From: Saprospiraceae bacterium
GTDB lineage: Bacteria > Bacteroidota > Bacteroidia > Chitinophagales > Saprospiraceae
Length of the DNA: 64,000 nucleotides
Reading direction: 5' to 3'
Assembly (NCBI GenBank): GCA_020629035.1
Contig: JAHDEC010000001.1
Location: forward strand, 186,001-250,000
Below, piece by piece: positions 46,111 to 55,211 of the stretch (positions are counted from its first letter, which is position 1; each line of letters opens with the position of its first letter). The notes beneath the pieces are model-generated. The model was not told the DNA's origin and ran no database searches. It saw nothing but the letters and a program-made list of their open reading frames with translations. The translations under genes were made by a program, and so were the position numbers.

Positions 46111-47222
46111 TGAACCAGAAACCTAACATACTAGTCATAATCCCAGGCGGAGTAGGTTCAGGGAAAAATCAAGGCATTCCTGTTTTACTAAATCTATTTA
46201 GTGGTCTAGCCGATTATGCCAAGTTACATGTTGTTTCGGTATCGAAAATTGATCCATTGTTTAGCCCTCCTAATTACCAATTGTCATCGCTAGGCTTAGC
46301 TAATAGTTCACCTATCCTACAAAAACTCACTCGCTTTAGACAGTTTATTAAGCAGCTAAAAACAAAACCAGATTTAGTGCATGCTTTATGGACGCATCCC
46401 CATGGACTCATGGCTTATTTTGCCAGTCGATATTTCAAGGTGCCCATGCTAAATAGTTTGCAAGGAGGTTGCTTAGCCGATATTCCTAGTCTTCCCTATG
46501 GTGGAAATCAAGGATTGATAAAGAAAATACTGACTCGCTTAATGCTTAAAAGAGCAGATCATATAACAGCCGAAACTCGATTTCAGAAAAACCTAGTACC
46601 CATAGATTTTCAAGATAAAACCTCTATTATTTATTATGGAATGAATGAGGATAATCAGGCGAAAGTCTTTAAACCCATTAGCAAGCAAACTCCGATAAAA
46701 GTCATCCATGTAGCTAACTTAACCCCTATAAAAGATCAATCAACCTTGATTAAGGTTATCCATAAATTGTCTGAAAACTATGATATCCATCTAAGTATTA
46801 TCGGCAGCGATTATTATGATGAGCAAATTCATCAATTAGCGGATAATTTGGCCATAAAGCATAGAGTACATTTCCTAGGGCAGTTGCCGCACAGCGAGGT
46901 TTTAAACCAATTACGAAATCATGATATCATGTTACACACGTCTTTATACGAAGGTTCTTGTTTAGCCATTATTGAAGCTTGGAGCGTGGGACTTTGCACT
47001 GTGGGCACTTCAGTAGGGATGATGTATGATCTGGCAGATGAGCTGGCTTTGGTGGCTCGTCCAAAAGATGTGGAAGGTCTTGTAGCAAAAATGGAACGGC
47101 TCATTAATCATCCAGAAGAGCAAGAACGATTAAGTGCTGCATCCTTGGCTTGGAGCGCTAAACATACTATGCAGGATTGTGTAACTTCATTTGCTAATCT
47201 TTACCAACAATTATTAGCATGA
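46110..47222 (+). CDS. GT4-family glycosyltransferase (first)
   Basis: 370 residues, cytosolic or peripheral. GT-B fold: the N-terminal acceptor domain has LVIIPGGVGSGKNQGIP near 7-25, and the C-terminal donor domain has VIHVANLTPIKDQSTLIKVI near 195 and the E-x7-E element in SLYEGSCLAIIEAWSVG near 275. Retaining mechanism expected. The ATG overlaps the preceding GT2 stop, and its own stop overlaps the next GT4 start, so the three are translationally coupled. Confidence 0.9.
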   Translation: MNQKPNILVIIPGGVGSGKNQGIPVLLNLFSGLADYAKLHVVSVSKIDPLFSPPNYQLSSLGLANSSPILQKLTRFRQFIKQLKTKPDLVHALWTHPHGLMAYFASRYFKVPMLNSLQGGCLADIPSLPYGGNQGLIKKILTRLMLKRADHITAETRFQKNLVPIDFQDKTSIIYYGMNEDNQAKVFKPISKQTPIKVIHVANLTPIKDQSTLIKVIHKLSENYDIHLSIIGSDYYDEQIHQLADNLAIKHRVHFLGQLPHSEVLNQLRNHDIMLHTSLYEGSCLAIIEAWSVGLCTVGTSVGMMYDLADELALVARPKDVEGLVAKMERLINHPEEQERLSAASLAWSAKHTMQDCVTSFANLYQQLLA

Positions 47223-48343
47223 AAATAGCTTTTGTACTTCATTTTTATGATAAAGGTATGGAGGCAAGATCCATGGTTCGAAGTCATTATTCGACGGTTT
47301 GTATCATGGAAGCTTTGGCGAAGTTGGGCCATGAAGTACATGTTTTTTATCGCTTTGATTCCCATCAATCATTTATCGAAAATGGTGTCAATTACCATTT
47401 TATAAAGGACAAGTTACCAGGCTATTTAAAACCCTGGCATATTGCGATAAACTACAATAAGCAACTTGCAAAGAAAATAAAGGAATTGGGTCTAGAGATC
47501 GTTCATGCTAACAATATTTACCGACCTATTGCGCATAATAATTTAGCTAAGCGACTGTATCCGCTTCCTTATATTGTTCAAGATCATGGTGGAATGAAAA
47601 AGGTCAAATACCCATGGATTCAGCGACCGTTTTTATCTACAGTGGATTTATTTTTGTTGTCTGCTAAAGGCATGGAGCTTCCTATTTTGGAAGCAAAATT
47701 GTGCAAACCAGCGCAAATTCGTTTCGTTATGGAAGCGTCCTCAGAAATGAGTTTTGTGTCCGATAATGAGCTAAGCTTACAAGGAAAACCATGCTTTTTA
47801 TGGATTGGGAATTTAAATGCGAATAAAGACCCGATGACCGTAGTAAAAGCATTTAAGGAAGTTGCAAAAGTCCATCCTGCTTCTCATTTGCATATGATTT
47901 ACAAACAAACTTTTTTGGAAGAAGGGTTAAAGCATTTTATCGCAGTCAATAAGCTCGAGACGCAAATCAGTCTTTATGGTTTTATCGATCGAGGATCCAT
48001 TACCAAGTATCTTTCTACGGCTGATTATTTCGTCGCGGCTAGTCATAAAGAGGGTAGTGGTTATGCTTTAATGGAAGCTATGTCTTGTGGTTTAATACCT
48101 ATTTTGACCGAGATTCCATCCTTTAAAGAGTTGACTAAAGAGGGGTCCATTGGGTATTTATATCCAGTGGCTGATGTAGATGCTTTGGCTAAGATTATGG
48201 TTCAATGTTGCGCTAAAGAGGAAGTGCTTACTCCCGATGATAAGCAACAAATAATACAACATTTTACTCAGTACTTTAGTTACGAGGCGCTGGCTAGTCA
48301 ATTAGTTACGATTTACAACGAAGCCATTAAGACTAAAGCTTAA
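47219..48343 (+). CDS. GT4-family glycosyltransferase (second)
   Basis: 374 residues, GT-B fold. The N-terminal domain has HFYDKGMEARSMVRSHYSTV and the C-terminal donor site CFLWIGNLNANKDPMTVVKA near 197, with the E-x7-E element in SHKEGSGYALMEAMSCGLIP near 280-300. Overlaps the previous GT4 by 4 bp (ATGA). Last gene of the coupled run; a new -7 box follows before the sulfotransferase. Confidence 0.9.
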   Translation: MKIAFVLHFYDKGMEARSMVRSHYSTVCIMEALAKLGHEVHVFYRFDSHQSFIENGVNYHFIKDKLPGYLKPWHIAINYNKQLAKKIKELGLEIVHANNIYRPIAHNNLAKRLYPLPYIVQDHGGMKKVKYPWIQRPFLSTVDLFLLSAKGMELPILEAKLCKPAQIRFVMEASSEMSFVSDNELSLQGKPCFLWIGNLNANKDPMTVVKAFKEVAKVHPASHLHMIYKQTFLEEGLKHFIAVNKLETQISLYGFIDRGSITKYLSTADYFVAASHKEGSGYALMEAMSCGLIPILTEIPSFKELTKEGSIGYLYPVADVDALAKIMVQCCAKEEVLTPDDKQQIIQHFTQYFSYEALASQLVTIYNEAIKTKA

Positions 48344-48348
48344 TCGCT

Positions 48349-48356
48349 TAACTTTG
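48349..48356 (+). promoter_or_regulatory. -7 promoter box for the sulfotransferase gene
   Basis: TAACTTTG, an exact TAnnTTTG match, 37 nt upstream of the GTG start at 48394 and just after the second GT4 stop. The -33 element is not clear. Confidence 0.35.
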
Positions 48357-48393
48357 TGATACTTCAAAGAAAATTGGAAAAACCTATTAGCCG

Positions 48394-49200
48394 GTGAATA
48401 AAACCTTAATATATGATGCAGTAAATCGAGGATACCGGTGGGCAAACTGGAAAAACAACCTGCTGTTTAAGCACCAACCTAAGAATTATCTTTTTATTCT
48501 GTCGCAGCCTTATGCAGGATCTACCATCTTGCACCAGATACTTTCTAATCACCCGAAAATAAGTCCACTAAATACCTTCGGAACAAGGGAAGGCTTTGGC
48601 TTAAAAGTGTCTAGAAAACAATTAGAATTTAATAGATTATGGGACAAAGCATACGAAATCCCATTTGAAAAATTAAAACCACATTGGGAAAAACAATGGG
48701 ACTTAGCTGCCCATTATTTACTAGAAAAAAGCCCACCCCAAATCTTGCGAGCGCACCATATACAATCCGTATTTAGGACGAGTTATTTTATAGCTTTACT
48801 CAGAGATCCATACGCACTGGCCCTGAGTTATCACCAAAGAAATCAAGTTTCAATAAAAGAGGCAGCATCCTTTACTATGCAATGCTTTAACTATCATTTA
48901 GATAACAAAATTGGTATTGATCATATACTTTATATAAAGTATGAAGACCTAACCGATCATTGGGAAATAACAAAAAAAGACTTACAGCTATTTCTAAGCC
49001 AAATGGATCAGCTAGATTTACCTAAAAGCCTAAAAGCACACAATCAAACAGGGAATATAGATGAACTAAAAAACATGAATGAAGCTAAATTTAGCAGCAT
49101 TGAACAAGCAAGCTGGGATGAACTAAATCATTACTTTTTACTTCATGAAGAGCTGTTACAAACATTTAATTATTCCCTTCGTATTTCTCCCGGAGCATAA
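48394..49200 (+). CDS. Sulfotransferase-family protein
   Basis: 268 residues from a GTG start. PAPS-binding 5'-phosphosulfate loop at the N-terminus, YLFILSQPYAGSTILHQIL near 32-50, then the 3'-phosphate-binding ALLRDPYALALSYHQRN near 131-147, as in cytosolic and Golgi-type sulfotransferases (Sulfotransfer_1/3). It would transfer sulfate from PAPS to a sugar hydroxyl. It follows three glycosyltransferase genes, which points to sulfation of the same glycan. Its 3' end overlaps the convergent Wzy-like gene by 35 bp. Confidence 0.8.
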   Translation: MNKTLIYDAVNRGYRWANWKNNLLFKHQPKNYLFILSQPYAGSTILHQILSNHPKISPLNTFGTREGFGLKVSRKQLEFNRLWDKAYEIPFEKLKPHWEKQWDLAAHYLLEKSPPQILRAHHIQSVFRTSYFIALLRDPYALALSYHQRNQVSIKEAASFTMQCFNYHLDNKIGIDHILYIKYEDLTDHWEITKKDLQLFLSQMDQLDLPKSLKAHNQTGNIDELKNMNEAKFSSIEQASWDELNHYFLLHEELLQTFNYSLRISPGA

Positions 49201-51025
49201 GTACTTGATCTTCCAAACTACATAAAGTCTTAAGGTAGTTCAGCACATTTGGGTTATCGACGTAGAATTTTTCATCAGAAAAATGATTTGCTCTAAACGG
49301 AAGGATTTGCTCCTCATAAAAAGACAAAAATTGTCTTGCCTCTTTCATTTTATTTAATTGGTAGGCTAAGTCTGCAGCGGCGAGATTTGCCTTAAAGTAA
49401 TTTGGATGAATACTACATGCTTTTTTGTAAGCGCTAAATGCTGGCTGCACCTGGTCCAATTCCGAGTAATAATTGCCCAATAAATACCAGCTTTTCCAAT
49501 CATACGGATTAATATCTAAGGCCTTGGTTAATGAGTTTATGGCAGTGTCATGATGTTTTGATCGCCATAGAGCTTTTGCTTTTCTAGCTGCAATAGGTTT
49601 GGGGCCTAGCATTCGATTAAATCTAGAGTTCTCTAGCTTCGCATATAATGGGACAGCCGCTGGGAAATTTTTAGTTCGTTCGTGCTGAACTATTTTATTA
49701 TACAGGATATGGTTAGATACTTGATATCCAGACCAGATGAACGAAATAATCAAGCAGAAAATTAGCATTGCATGACTTATAAAAGAGGATTGACTTAATG
49801 GTTTTTGCTTGACATTGGCAAATCCAAAAATGGCTAATAATAGAGGAGAACTCAATTTAAAGGTGTTAGGATATGCAAGACCATAAAAATTGACCAGAAC
49901 AAACCATGCTAAAAAAGTGAAACCAAGTATCGTTTTGTTTTTTGAGGCGATAATATTAGACCATAAAGTAATTAAAAAAGACATAAGGAGAAGCAATCCG
50001 ACAAGCCCTAACTCACTTAGTGTTTGCATAAATAGATTATGCGCATGTGAAAAATGTGAATTAGAAAAATAGGCTCTTTTATGATCCTTAACACCATATT
50101 TTAAGTGGTCTATTTTCCAATGTCCATCTCCCCAGCCAAGCACTGGTTTTTCCCACCAAAGCTTAGTACTTTTATTCCAAAGAGCGGCTCTTTCATCTTT
50201 AGTATTTTCCAAAATGGGACGGAATGGATTCAAGCTCTTGATAAAACTATTAGGCCTCAATAATCCAATGGCCAAAGATAGGATAAGGCTAACACCAAGA
50301 AAGATAGAAATAATGGTTTTCCGTCGTATAGTTTTTGAATTCGAAAAAAAGTAGAATAGAAAGGCAACAATTAAAGCCATTAATGCTGCCTTAGCACTAA
50401 AACCTACTAAACAAACCAATTGGATTATGAATAAAATACTAACAAACAATTTTGAAATCATGTGCCATTGAAATAGCAAAATATAAATAGGCGTTAACAT
50501 CAGTAGTATAGAAGCTACATAATTTCCATTGATCCCTAAATAATCTTTAGTACTCAATAAATCATCAATATGGAATAAAAAGCCAGTCGATAAGTTCGAT
50601 AACTGTATATAAAACCAACTAATAGAAGTTAAGAAGAATACTAAGTAGCTAACAAAAAACCAAGTCCAAAAACGCTTGTTGAAATAGCTTAGATTAACTC
50701 GCTTAAAAGTCAAGTATGCGGTAAATAATGCTAACCAATGAAAGGCTGTCTCCCACACTAAGAAAGGTCGTTCACACCAAAAAACGGACATAAAATGCCA
50801 TAAAACCCAAACAAAAAAAGTAATATCTAAAAAGCTAAAACCGTTTTCTTTTAATGGATTAGATAATAGACTACTACCATAAATTAGTGCACAAGCAATA
50901 CACAAGCCTGTAGGAAATGCATTCCTCGGTATTTGTAAAAAATCGAACGAAGTTTGCCAAGTAAACATAATCAACATGATAGCTAAAACTACCTGCTGAA
51001 ATAATGCTATTTGACGTGCTTGCAT
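49166..51025 (-). CDS. O-antigen ligase/polymerase (Wzy-like) with C-terminal TPR
   Basis: 619 residues. About 11-12 transmembrane helices in the first 440 residues. A periplasmic Wzy_C/WaaL-type loop precedes the conserved FSHAHNLFMQTLSELGLVGL near 325, the His-rich hallmark of O-antigen ligases. The last about 170 residues are TPR repeats (AINSLTKALDINPYDWKSWY; AFSAYKKACSIHPNYFKANL). It likely polymerises or ligates the surface polysaccharide made by the neighbouring glycosyltransferases, acting in the inner membrane. Convergent with the sulfotransferase gene. Confidence 0.87.
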   Translation of the reverse strand: MQARQIALFQQVVLAIMLIMFTWQTSFDFLQIPRNAFPTGLCIACALIYGSSLLSNPLKENGFSFLDITFFVWVLWHFMSVFWCERPFLVWETAFHWLALFTAYLTFKRVNLSYFNKRFWTWFFVSYLVFFLTSISWFYIQLSNLSTGFLFHIDDLLSTKDYLGINGNYVASILLMLTPIYILLFQWHMISKLFVSILFIIQLVCLVGFSAKAALMALIVAFLFYFFSNSKTIRRKTIISIFLGVSLILSLAIGLLRPNSFIKSLNPFRPILENTKDERAALWNKSTKLWWEKPVLGWGDGHWKIDHLKYGVKDHKRAYFSNSHFSHAHNLFMQTLSELGLVGLLLLMSFLITLWSNIIASKNKTILGFTFLAWFVLVNFYGLAYPNTFKLSSPLLLAIFGFANVKQKPLSQSSFISHAMLIFCLIISFIWSGYQVSNHILYNKIVQHERTKNFPAAVPLYAKLENSRFNRMLGPKPIAARKAKALWRSKHHDTAINSLTKALDINPYDWKSWYLLGNYYSELDQVQPAFSAYKKACSIHPNYFKANLAAADLAYQLNKMKEARQFLSFYEEQILPFRANHFSDEKFYVDNPNVLNYLKTLCSLEDQVLMLREKYEGNN

Positions 51026-51075
51026 AGCTGAAAGTTAAGAAAAATATTACCTTACATCAGGACAAATGAAGAAAG

Positions 51076-52980
51076 GTGCATTTTGAATTTAAAGCAAGCT
51101 TGGAGAGTGGAGAACAAATAAGTATTCACTCGATGCTCATGGATCATGTAGATCTGCATGTTTCCATCAAATATCGTCATGAAAATCAAGTGCTTTCTTT
51201 GGAAGTCGAAGCCAAAACTAGCTTGCATAATGCACAGTTAGTTTGTTATATCCCAATGCCACAAAGGTCAGATGCAAAGATTGGAGTTAATGCTTACCAA
51301 ACTTGGACAGAAAGTAAAGAATATGCAGCTAAAGAAAAACAAAAGAGCTTAGCTAATTGGACAAAACCTTTCCGAAAGAAATATCACCTAGAACAGTACG
51401 GTGATGCCCATTTTCAAGCAAAAAATCCTAAAGTCCAACTAAGAAGTTACAGCTATATTTATTTTAAAGTTGAAGGACAAACTCATCTTTGGGCATCCAT
51501 AGATGAGACGAAAGGCTATACCATTTTTGAAACCTTACCCAGTGAAAATCAACTAAGAATCAGCAAAGAACTACCTACTAAATGGAAACCAGGGAAAGCC
51601 TATACACTTGCCATAGCTATTTGCATTGGCGATTACCAAACAGCTTGGAAGCAATATCAGCAGATTAGCCAGCAAATAGTACAACCAAAAATAGCGGCTG
51701 GATGGACAAGCTGGTATAATTATTACACCAATATTTCGCCCGCTATTTTACAGCAAAACATCGAGTCACTAGCCAAGCACGGCGCTGACATCCAATATTT
51801 TCAGATAGATGACGGCTGGCAAAAACATGTGGGTAACTGGGAATGCAACCAAACGTTTGATGGTGAGTGGAAGGATGTAGTAAACAACATCGTGGATAAA
51901 GGATTTATTCCTGGACTATGGTTTGCACCCTTTATTGTGGAGGAAGCAGCGGAAATTCCAGATAGTTGGATATTGAGAAACACAAAAAATGAAAAAGTAG
52001 TTGCTGGATTTTCACCAGATTGGTCAGGAAATTTTTATTGCTTAGACTTCTCACAAGCAGCTGTCAAAACACACATCCAGGAGAGTGTTCAGCGAATGCT
52101 CCATTGGGGATTTAAGTTTTTCAAAGTCGATTTTCTCTATGCTATAAACTTACACATTCCCGAAAATAAAACTCGAGGGGAGTATATGTCTGAGGCACTT
52201 AGTTGGTTGGTTAATTTAGCGCCAGAAGCAGAATGGTTAGCCTGCGGAATACCATTGACTTCTGCGAGTGGAATAGTGGATTTTTGTCGCGTCAGTGCCG
52301 ATATTTCGCCTAAATGGGAAGATAAACTACTGGCTAATATTATACAGTATCCCGAACGTGTCTCCACATTATCCGCTCTGCGTTCTTCATTGCAGCGAGC
52401 TATGTTGGATGGAATATACTTCAATAATGATCCTGATGTAGCTATACTTAGGGAAGGCACGGATCTTAGTATTAGCCAAAGAAAAACACTGTTTTTAATC
52501 AATCAGGTAGTCGGCTCACTCCAATTTATTTCTGACGATATTGATCAGTACTCAGATGAAATGATTTCCCTTTACATGAGTCAGTTTCCTCTAGTCGACA
52601 AGGAAATCATAGACATCGATCAAGACCAAGATCTATACAAGATTCGATTTACTGTTTGTTCTATGGCCTATGAATTATTAGCAAATCTTAGTGCTCAAAA
52701 GCGAACTGGATTAAATGGTTTTCAGTCCCTAATTTATCGGGTAGATACTGATGTAGGCATTAAAGTTTTAGCCTGTGATGATCATTTATTTCCAGGCTTA
52801 AGTTTAAGTATGACTAAGCAGGGCCAGCAAATTCACCTAAAACAAATTGATGACAGGTTTAGTCGAGCAAGTTTTGTAGTTTTAGAAATGGATGCAGCTT
52901 TTGATGTTCAGCAAATTGCTTTAGCTTGCATCAATATGGATAGAATAGGCAATAAAATTGTTGGCCGATTTAGCTTATAA
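51076..52980 (+). CDS. GH36-like alpha-galactosidase
   Basis: 634 residues from a GTG start. No signal peptide, so cytosolic. The C-terminal catalytic barrel fits clan GH-D: WTSWYNYYTNISPAILQQNI near 212, FQIDDGWQKHVGNWE near 240, nucleophile Asp352 in FFKVDFLY and acid/base Asp409 in FCRVSADISPKW. The N-terminal about 190 residues form the usual beta-sandwich domain. Likely an alpha-galactosidase or related alpha-galactoside/N-acetylgalactosaminide hydrolase with retaining mechanism. An MFS/GPH symporter starts 3 bp later, so the pair imports and cleaves a galactoside. Confidence 0.88.
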   Translation: MHFEFKASLESGEQISIHSMLMDHVDLHVSIKYRHENQVLSLEVEAKTSLHNAQLVCYIPMPQRSDAKIGVNAYQTWTESKEYAAKEKQKSLANWTKPFRKKYHLEQYGDAHFQAKNPKVQLRSYSYIYFKVEGQTHLWASIDETKGYTIFETLPSENQLRISKELPTKWKPGKAYTLAIAICIGDYQTAWKQYQQISQQIVQPKIAAGWTSWYNYYTNISPAILQQNIESLAKHGADIQYFQIDDGWQKHVGNWECNQTFDGEWKDVVNNIVDKGFIPGLWFAPFIVEEAAEIPDSWILRNTKNEKVVAGFSPDWSGNFYCLDFSQAAVKTHIQESVQRMLHWGFKFFKVDFLYAINLHIPENKTRGEYMSEALSWLVNLAPEAEWLACGIPLTSASGIVDFCRVSADISPKWEDKLLANIIQYPERVSTLSALRSSLQRAMLDGIYFNNDPDVAILREGTDLSISQRKTLFLINQVVGSLQFISDDIDQYSDEMISLYMSQFPLVDKEIIDIDQDQDLYKIRFTVCSMAYELLANLSAQKRTGLNGFQSLIYRVDTDVGIKVLACDDHLFPGLSLSMTKQGQQIHLKQIDDRFSRASFVVLEMDAAFDVQQIALACINMDRIGNKIVGRFSL

Positions 52981-52982
52981 GT

Positions 52983-54335
52983 ATGAAAAAACTACCCTTT
53001 TCAAAAAAGATAATTTATGCCTTAGGTCAGTTAGGTTGGGCTACCACAATTAATGTAATTAATCTTCAGTTGGTCTATTTTTATTTACCACCTGATGACT
53101 CGGGTTTACCGGTTTTTATCAGCCAAATGGTATTTCTAGGCATACTAAATATTGTGACCATTGCACTTGCCAGCGGTCGATTATTTGATGCCATTACGGA
53201 TCCTTGGATTGCATCTATCAGTGATAATTGGAAAGGAAAATTAGGTCGTCGAATACCCTTTATGCGGGTAGGGGCGATTCCGACAGCCCTCTTTATGGTC
53301 TTGTTGTTTTTCCCTCCGGTAGCTGGAATTAGTACCTTAAATATTGTTTGGTTAGTGGTTATTCAGTTGCTGTTTTATCTAAGTTTAACCATATATCTGA
53401 CACCGTTTTTTGCATTAATTCCGGAACTTGGTCATACCAGTGATGAGCGATTGAGCTTATCCACTTGGATCTCGATTACTTATGCTATGGGTATATTAAT
53501 TGGTTCTTTAGTGCCCAATATTGCTAGTCTAATGGAATCATATTTTTCCTTAGAAGAAGGCATTCAAGGAACTCAATATGCGATGATTGCCCTTGGTGTT
53601 TTTTCCGCCTTTTTTATGTTGCTACCAGCTTTTTTAATAGACGAAAGAAAGTATACAAAACCTCAAGATTCCCAGGTTCCCATGATGAAGGCCATTAAGC
53701 GGAGTTTTGCTAATCCTAGTTTTAAATATTATGTGGTTGCAGAGTTTGCCTATTTTATGGCACTAGCGATTATCATGGCAGGTATGCTCTATTATGTTAC
53801 GATCCTTTTGCGACTCGATGATGGACATGTAGGTTCATTAATGGGCATGCTTGTGGGTGTTTCTTTTTTATTTTATCCGCTGGTAAATATAGTGGCTAAA
53901 CGATATGGTAAGAAACCTTTTTTAGTGGCGGCTTTTCTATTTATGGCCATGATGTTTTTAGGTATTTATTGGTTAGGAAATGATGGTTTAGATGTAATGA
54001 CACAAGCATATATACTGGTGGTAGGTATGGCGATTCCTATGTCTTTTTTAGGTGTTTTGCCCAATGCTATTTTATCTGATATAGCTAAGCACGATTCTAA
54101 TACATCAGGGATTAATCAGGAAGGAATGTATTTTGCAGCAAGGACCTTGTGTCAGAAATTCGGACAGACGTTTGGGATATTTATTTTTGCTGCTTTGACG
54201 ACCATAGGTAACAGCATAGGTGACGATTTAGGTATTCGCTTAAGTGCTCTAATCGGTTCAGGCCTTTGTTTTTTAGCAGGCTTGTATTTTATGAAGTATG
54301 ATGAGAAATCTATTTTGGATGCCTTAGAGGAGTAG
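52983..54335 (+). CDS. MFS sugar symporter of the GPH (MelB-like) type
   Basis: 450 residues with 12 transmembrane helices. GPH-family landmarks: RLFDAITDPWIASISDNWKG near 62-81 (Asp and Trp of the cation/sugar site region) followed by GRRIPFMRVGAIPTAL, and the central loop near 215-230. Likely a Na+ or H+ coupled importer of the galactoside cleaved by the GH36 enzyme encoded 3 bp upstream. It ends in a direct-repeat copy (54330-54369). Confidence 0.88.
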   Translation: MKKLPFSKKIIYALGQLGWATTINVINLQLVYFYLPPDDSGLPVFISQMVFLGILNIVTIALASGRLFDAITDPWIASISDNWKGKLGRRIPFMRVGAIPTALFMVLLFFPPVAGISTLNIVWLVVIQLLFYLSLTIYLTPFFALIPELGHTSDERLSLSTWISITYAMGILIGSLVPNIASLMESYFSLEEGIQGTQYAMIALGVFSAFFMLLPAFLIDERKYTKPQDSQVPMMKAIKRSFANPSFKYYVVAEFAYFMALAIIMAGMLYYVTILLRLDDGHVGSLMGMLVGVSFLFYPLVNIVAKRYGKKPFLVAAFLFMAMMFLGIYWLGNDGLDVMTQAYILVVGMAIPMSFLGVLPNAILSDIAKHDSNTSGINQEGMYFAARTLCQKFGQTFGIFIFAALTTIGNSIGDDLGIRLSALIGSGLCFLAGLYFMKYDEKSILDALEE

Positions 54336-54369
54336 TTTTGTTCAATGTCATATTTAGTATAAAACGTAA
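54330..54369. repeat. Direct repeat, left copy
   Basis: About 40 bp beginning GAGTAGTTTTGTTCAATGTC, overlapping the stop codon of the symporter gene. It is nearly identical (about 4 substitutions and one indel) to 55141-55181 in the same orientation. The two copies bracket a small lipoprotein gene and a decayed T9SS gene. Confidence 0.75.
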
Positions 54370-54401
54370 GGCTAATCTCAGCTTGCAGCTGAGATGGTTT
54401 A
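54369..54401. repeat. REP-like palindromic element, copy 1
   Basis: 33 bp containing the hairpin ATCTCAGCT-TGC-AGCTGAGAT (arms 54375-54383 and 54387-54395). Near-identical copy at 58223-58255. No T-run, so not an obvious terminator. Confidence 0.7.
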
Positions 54402-54463
54402 TCAGAAAAAATATCAGAGAAATTTAAACTAAAACACTCCGCTATTATCTCGGAACCTAATCT

Positions 54464-54883
54464 TTAATCAATTTGTGTTAATCCATATCGAGCTTCACAA
54501 GTACTTAGATCTGGATAATCAAAAATAAGAACCCTATTAGTAAATACATTTGTTCTACAAAAACCTAGAGAGTCACAAAAGGTAAGAATAAATTCTTCTT
54601 TGTCATATTCGTATGTATAAGTACTAGTACTACTAATATCCCAAGCAGGCTCACTAGAAGTAATGGTCAAAATTCCTTCATCGAAGACAAATTCCGAACA
54701 TAAAACATGATTATTGATGGTATAGCATCCTTCATCGTTACCCCAAACCTGATCTACATTAAGCTCTTCGTCCTGGCAATTAATAATATCGTGCCATTTG
54801 ATATGATAGGTGCCATCTATGTCTGGAAATTCTACATTACACGACAAACAAAGAACTAACATTGAGGCCATTAAGATTCTCAT
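54464..54883 (-). CDS. Small lipoprotein, lipocalin-like
   Basis: 139 residues, lipoprotein signal with VLCLSC (Cys15). The mature part is a beta-rich domain (DGTYHIKWHDIINCQDEELN; YEYDKEEFILTFCDSLGFCR) with several Cys residues, in the style of lipocalin-like Bacteroidota lipoproteins. No named family. Its ATG overlaps the TGA of a decayed T9SS gene on the same strand (ATGA), so they were once translationally coupled. Flanked by direct repeats. Confidence 0.6.
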   Translation of the reverse strand: MRILMASMLVLCLSCNVEFPDIDGTYHIKWHDIINCQDEELNVDQVWGNDEGCYTINNHVLCSEFVFDEGILTITSSEPAWDISSTSTYTYEYDKEEFILTFCDSLGFCRTNVFTNRVLIFDYPDLSTCEARYGLTQID

Positions 54884-55179
54884 ATTTTAATAATTTTATT
54901 TATTAGTACTAATCCCGAAGAAAGATGGACTTTTACATAATAAAGTCCAGATACAACATTTAAATTAACAATTTCACTAGATGATTTCAAACCATTTTTT
55001 TTGAATATACATCCAATCCTTTGAATTTAAAATTCTGATTGTATTAATTTCATGACTAGACTTGAATAATAGTGTTTGAGTGAAGTATCAAGGTTTTCTA
55101 TATTCTCAATAGTAAAAGATTCTTCAGGAGTGCAACCATTGAGTAGTTTTTGTTCAATGTCATGCTTAGCATAAAACAT
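54880..55179 (-). pseudogene. Decayed 3' end of a T9SS-secreted protein gene
   Basis: Three minus-strand frames read in succession make sense as one protein tail. A 50-codon frame from 55179 (MFYAKHDIEQKLLNGCTPEE, then SFTIENIENLDTSLKHYYSS) fits the linker before a sorting domain. A second frame gives EINTIRILNSKDW. A third runs GLDVYSKKNGLKSSSE, then VVSGLYYVKVHLSSGLVLIN and KIIKI with TGA at 54882-54880. This is the usual T9SS type A ending. At least two frameshifts break it, so only a fossil remains. The 328-bp interval between the lipoprotein and ankyrin genes is mostly this remnant plus the right direct repeat. Confidence 0.75.
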
Positions 55180-55181
55180 TA
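55141..55181. repeat. Direct repeat, right copy
   Basis: About 41 bp beginning GAGTAGTTTTTGTTCAATGT, matching 54330-54369. It lies over the beginning of the decayed T9SS frame, 30 bp before the ankyrin gene. Confidence 0.75.
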
Positions 55182-55211
55182 AATAAATGAGGATAAATCA
55201 ACATAAATAAC

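Noticed and set aside
48341-48393. Sulfotransferase as a continuation of the GT4 operon
   Set aside because: Kept separate because the 50-bp gap holds an exact -7 box; it may still be read through from upstream.
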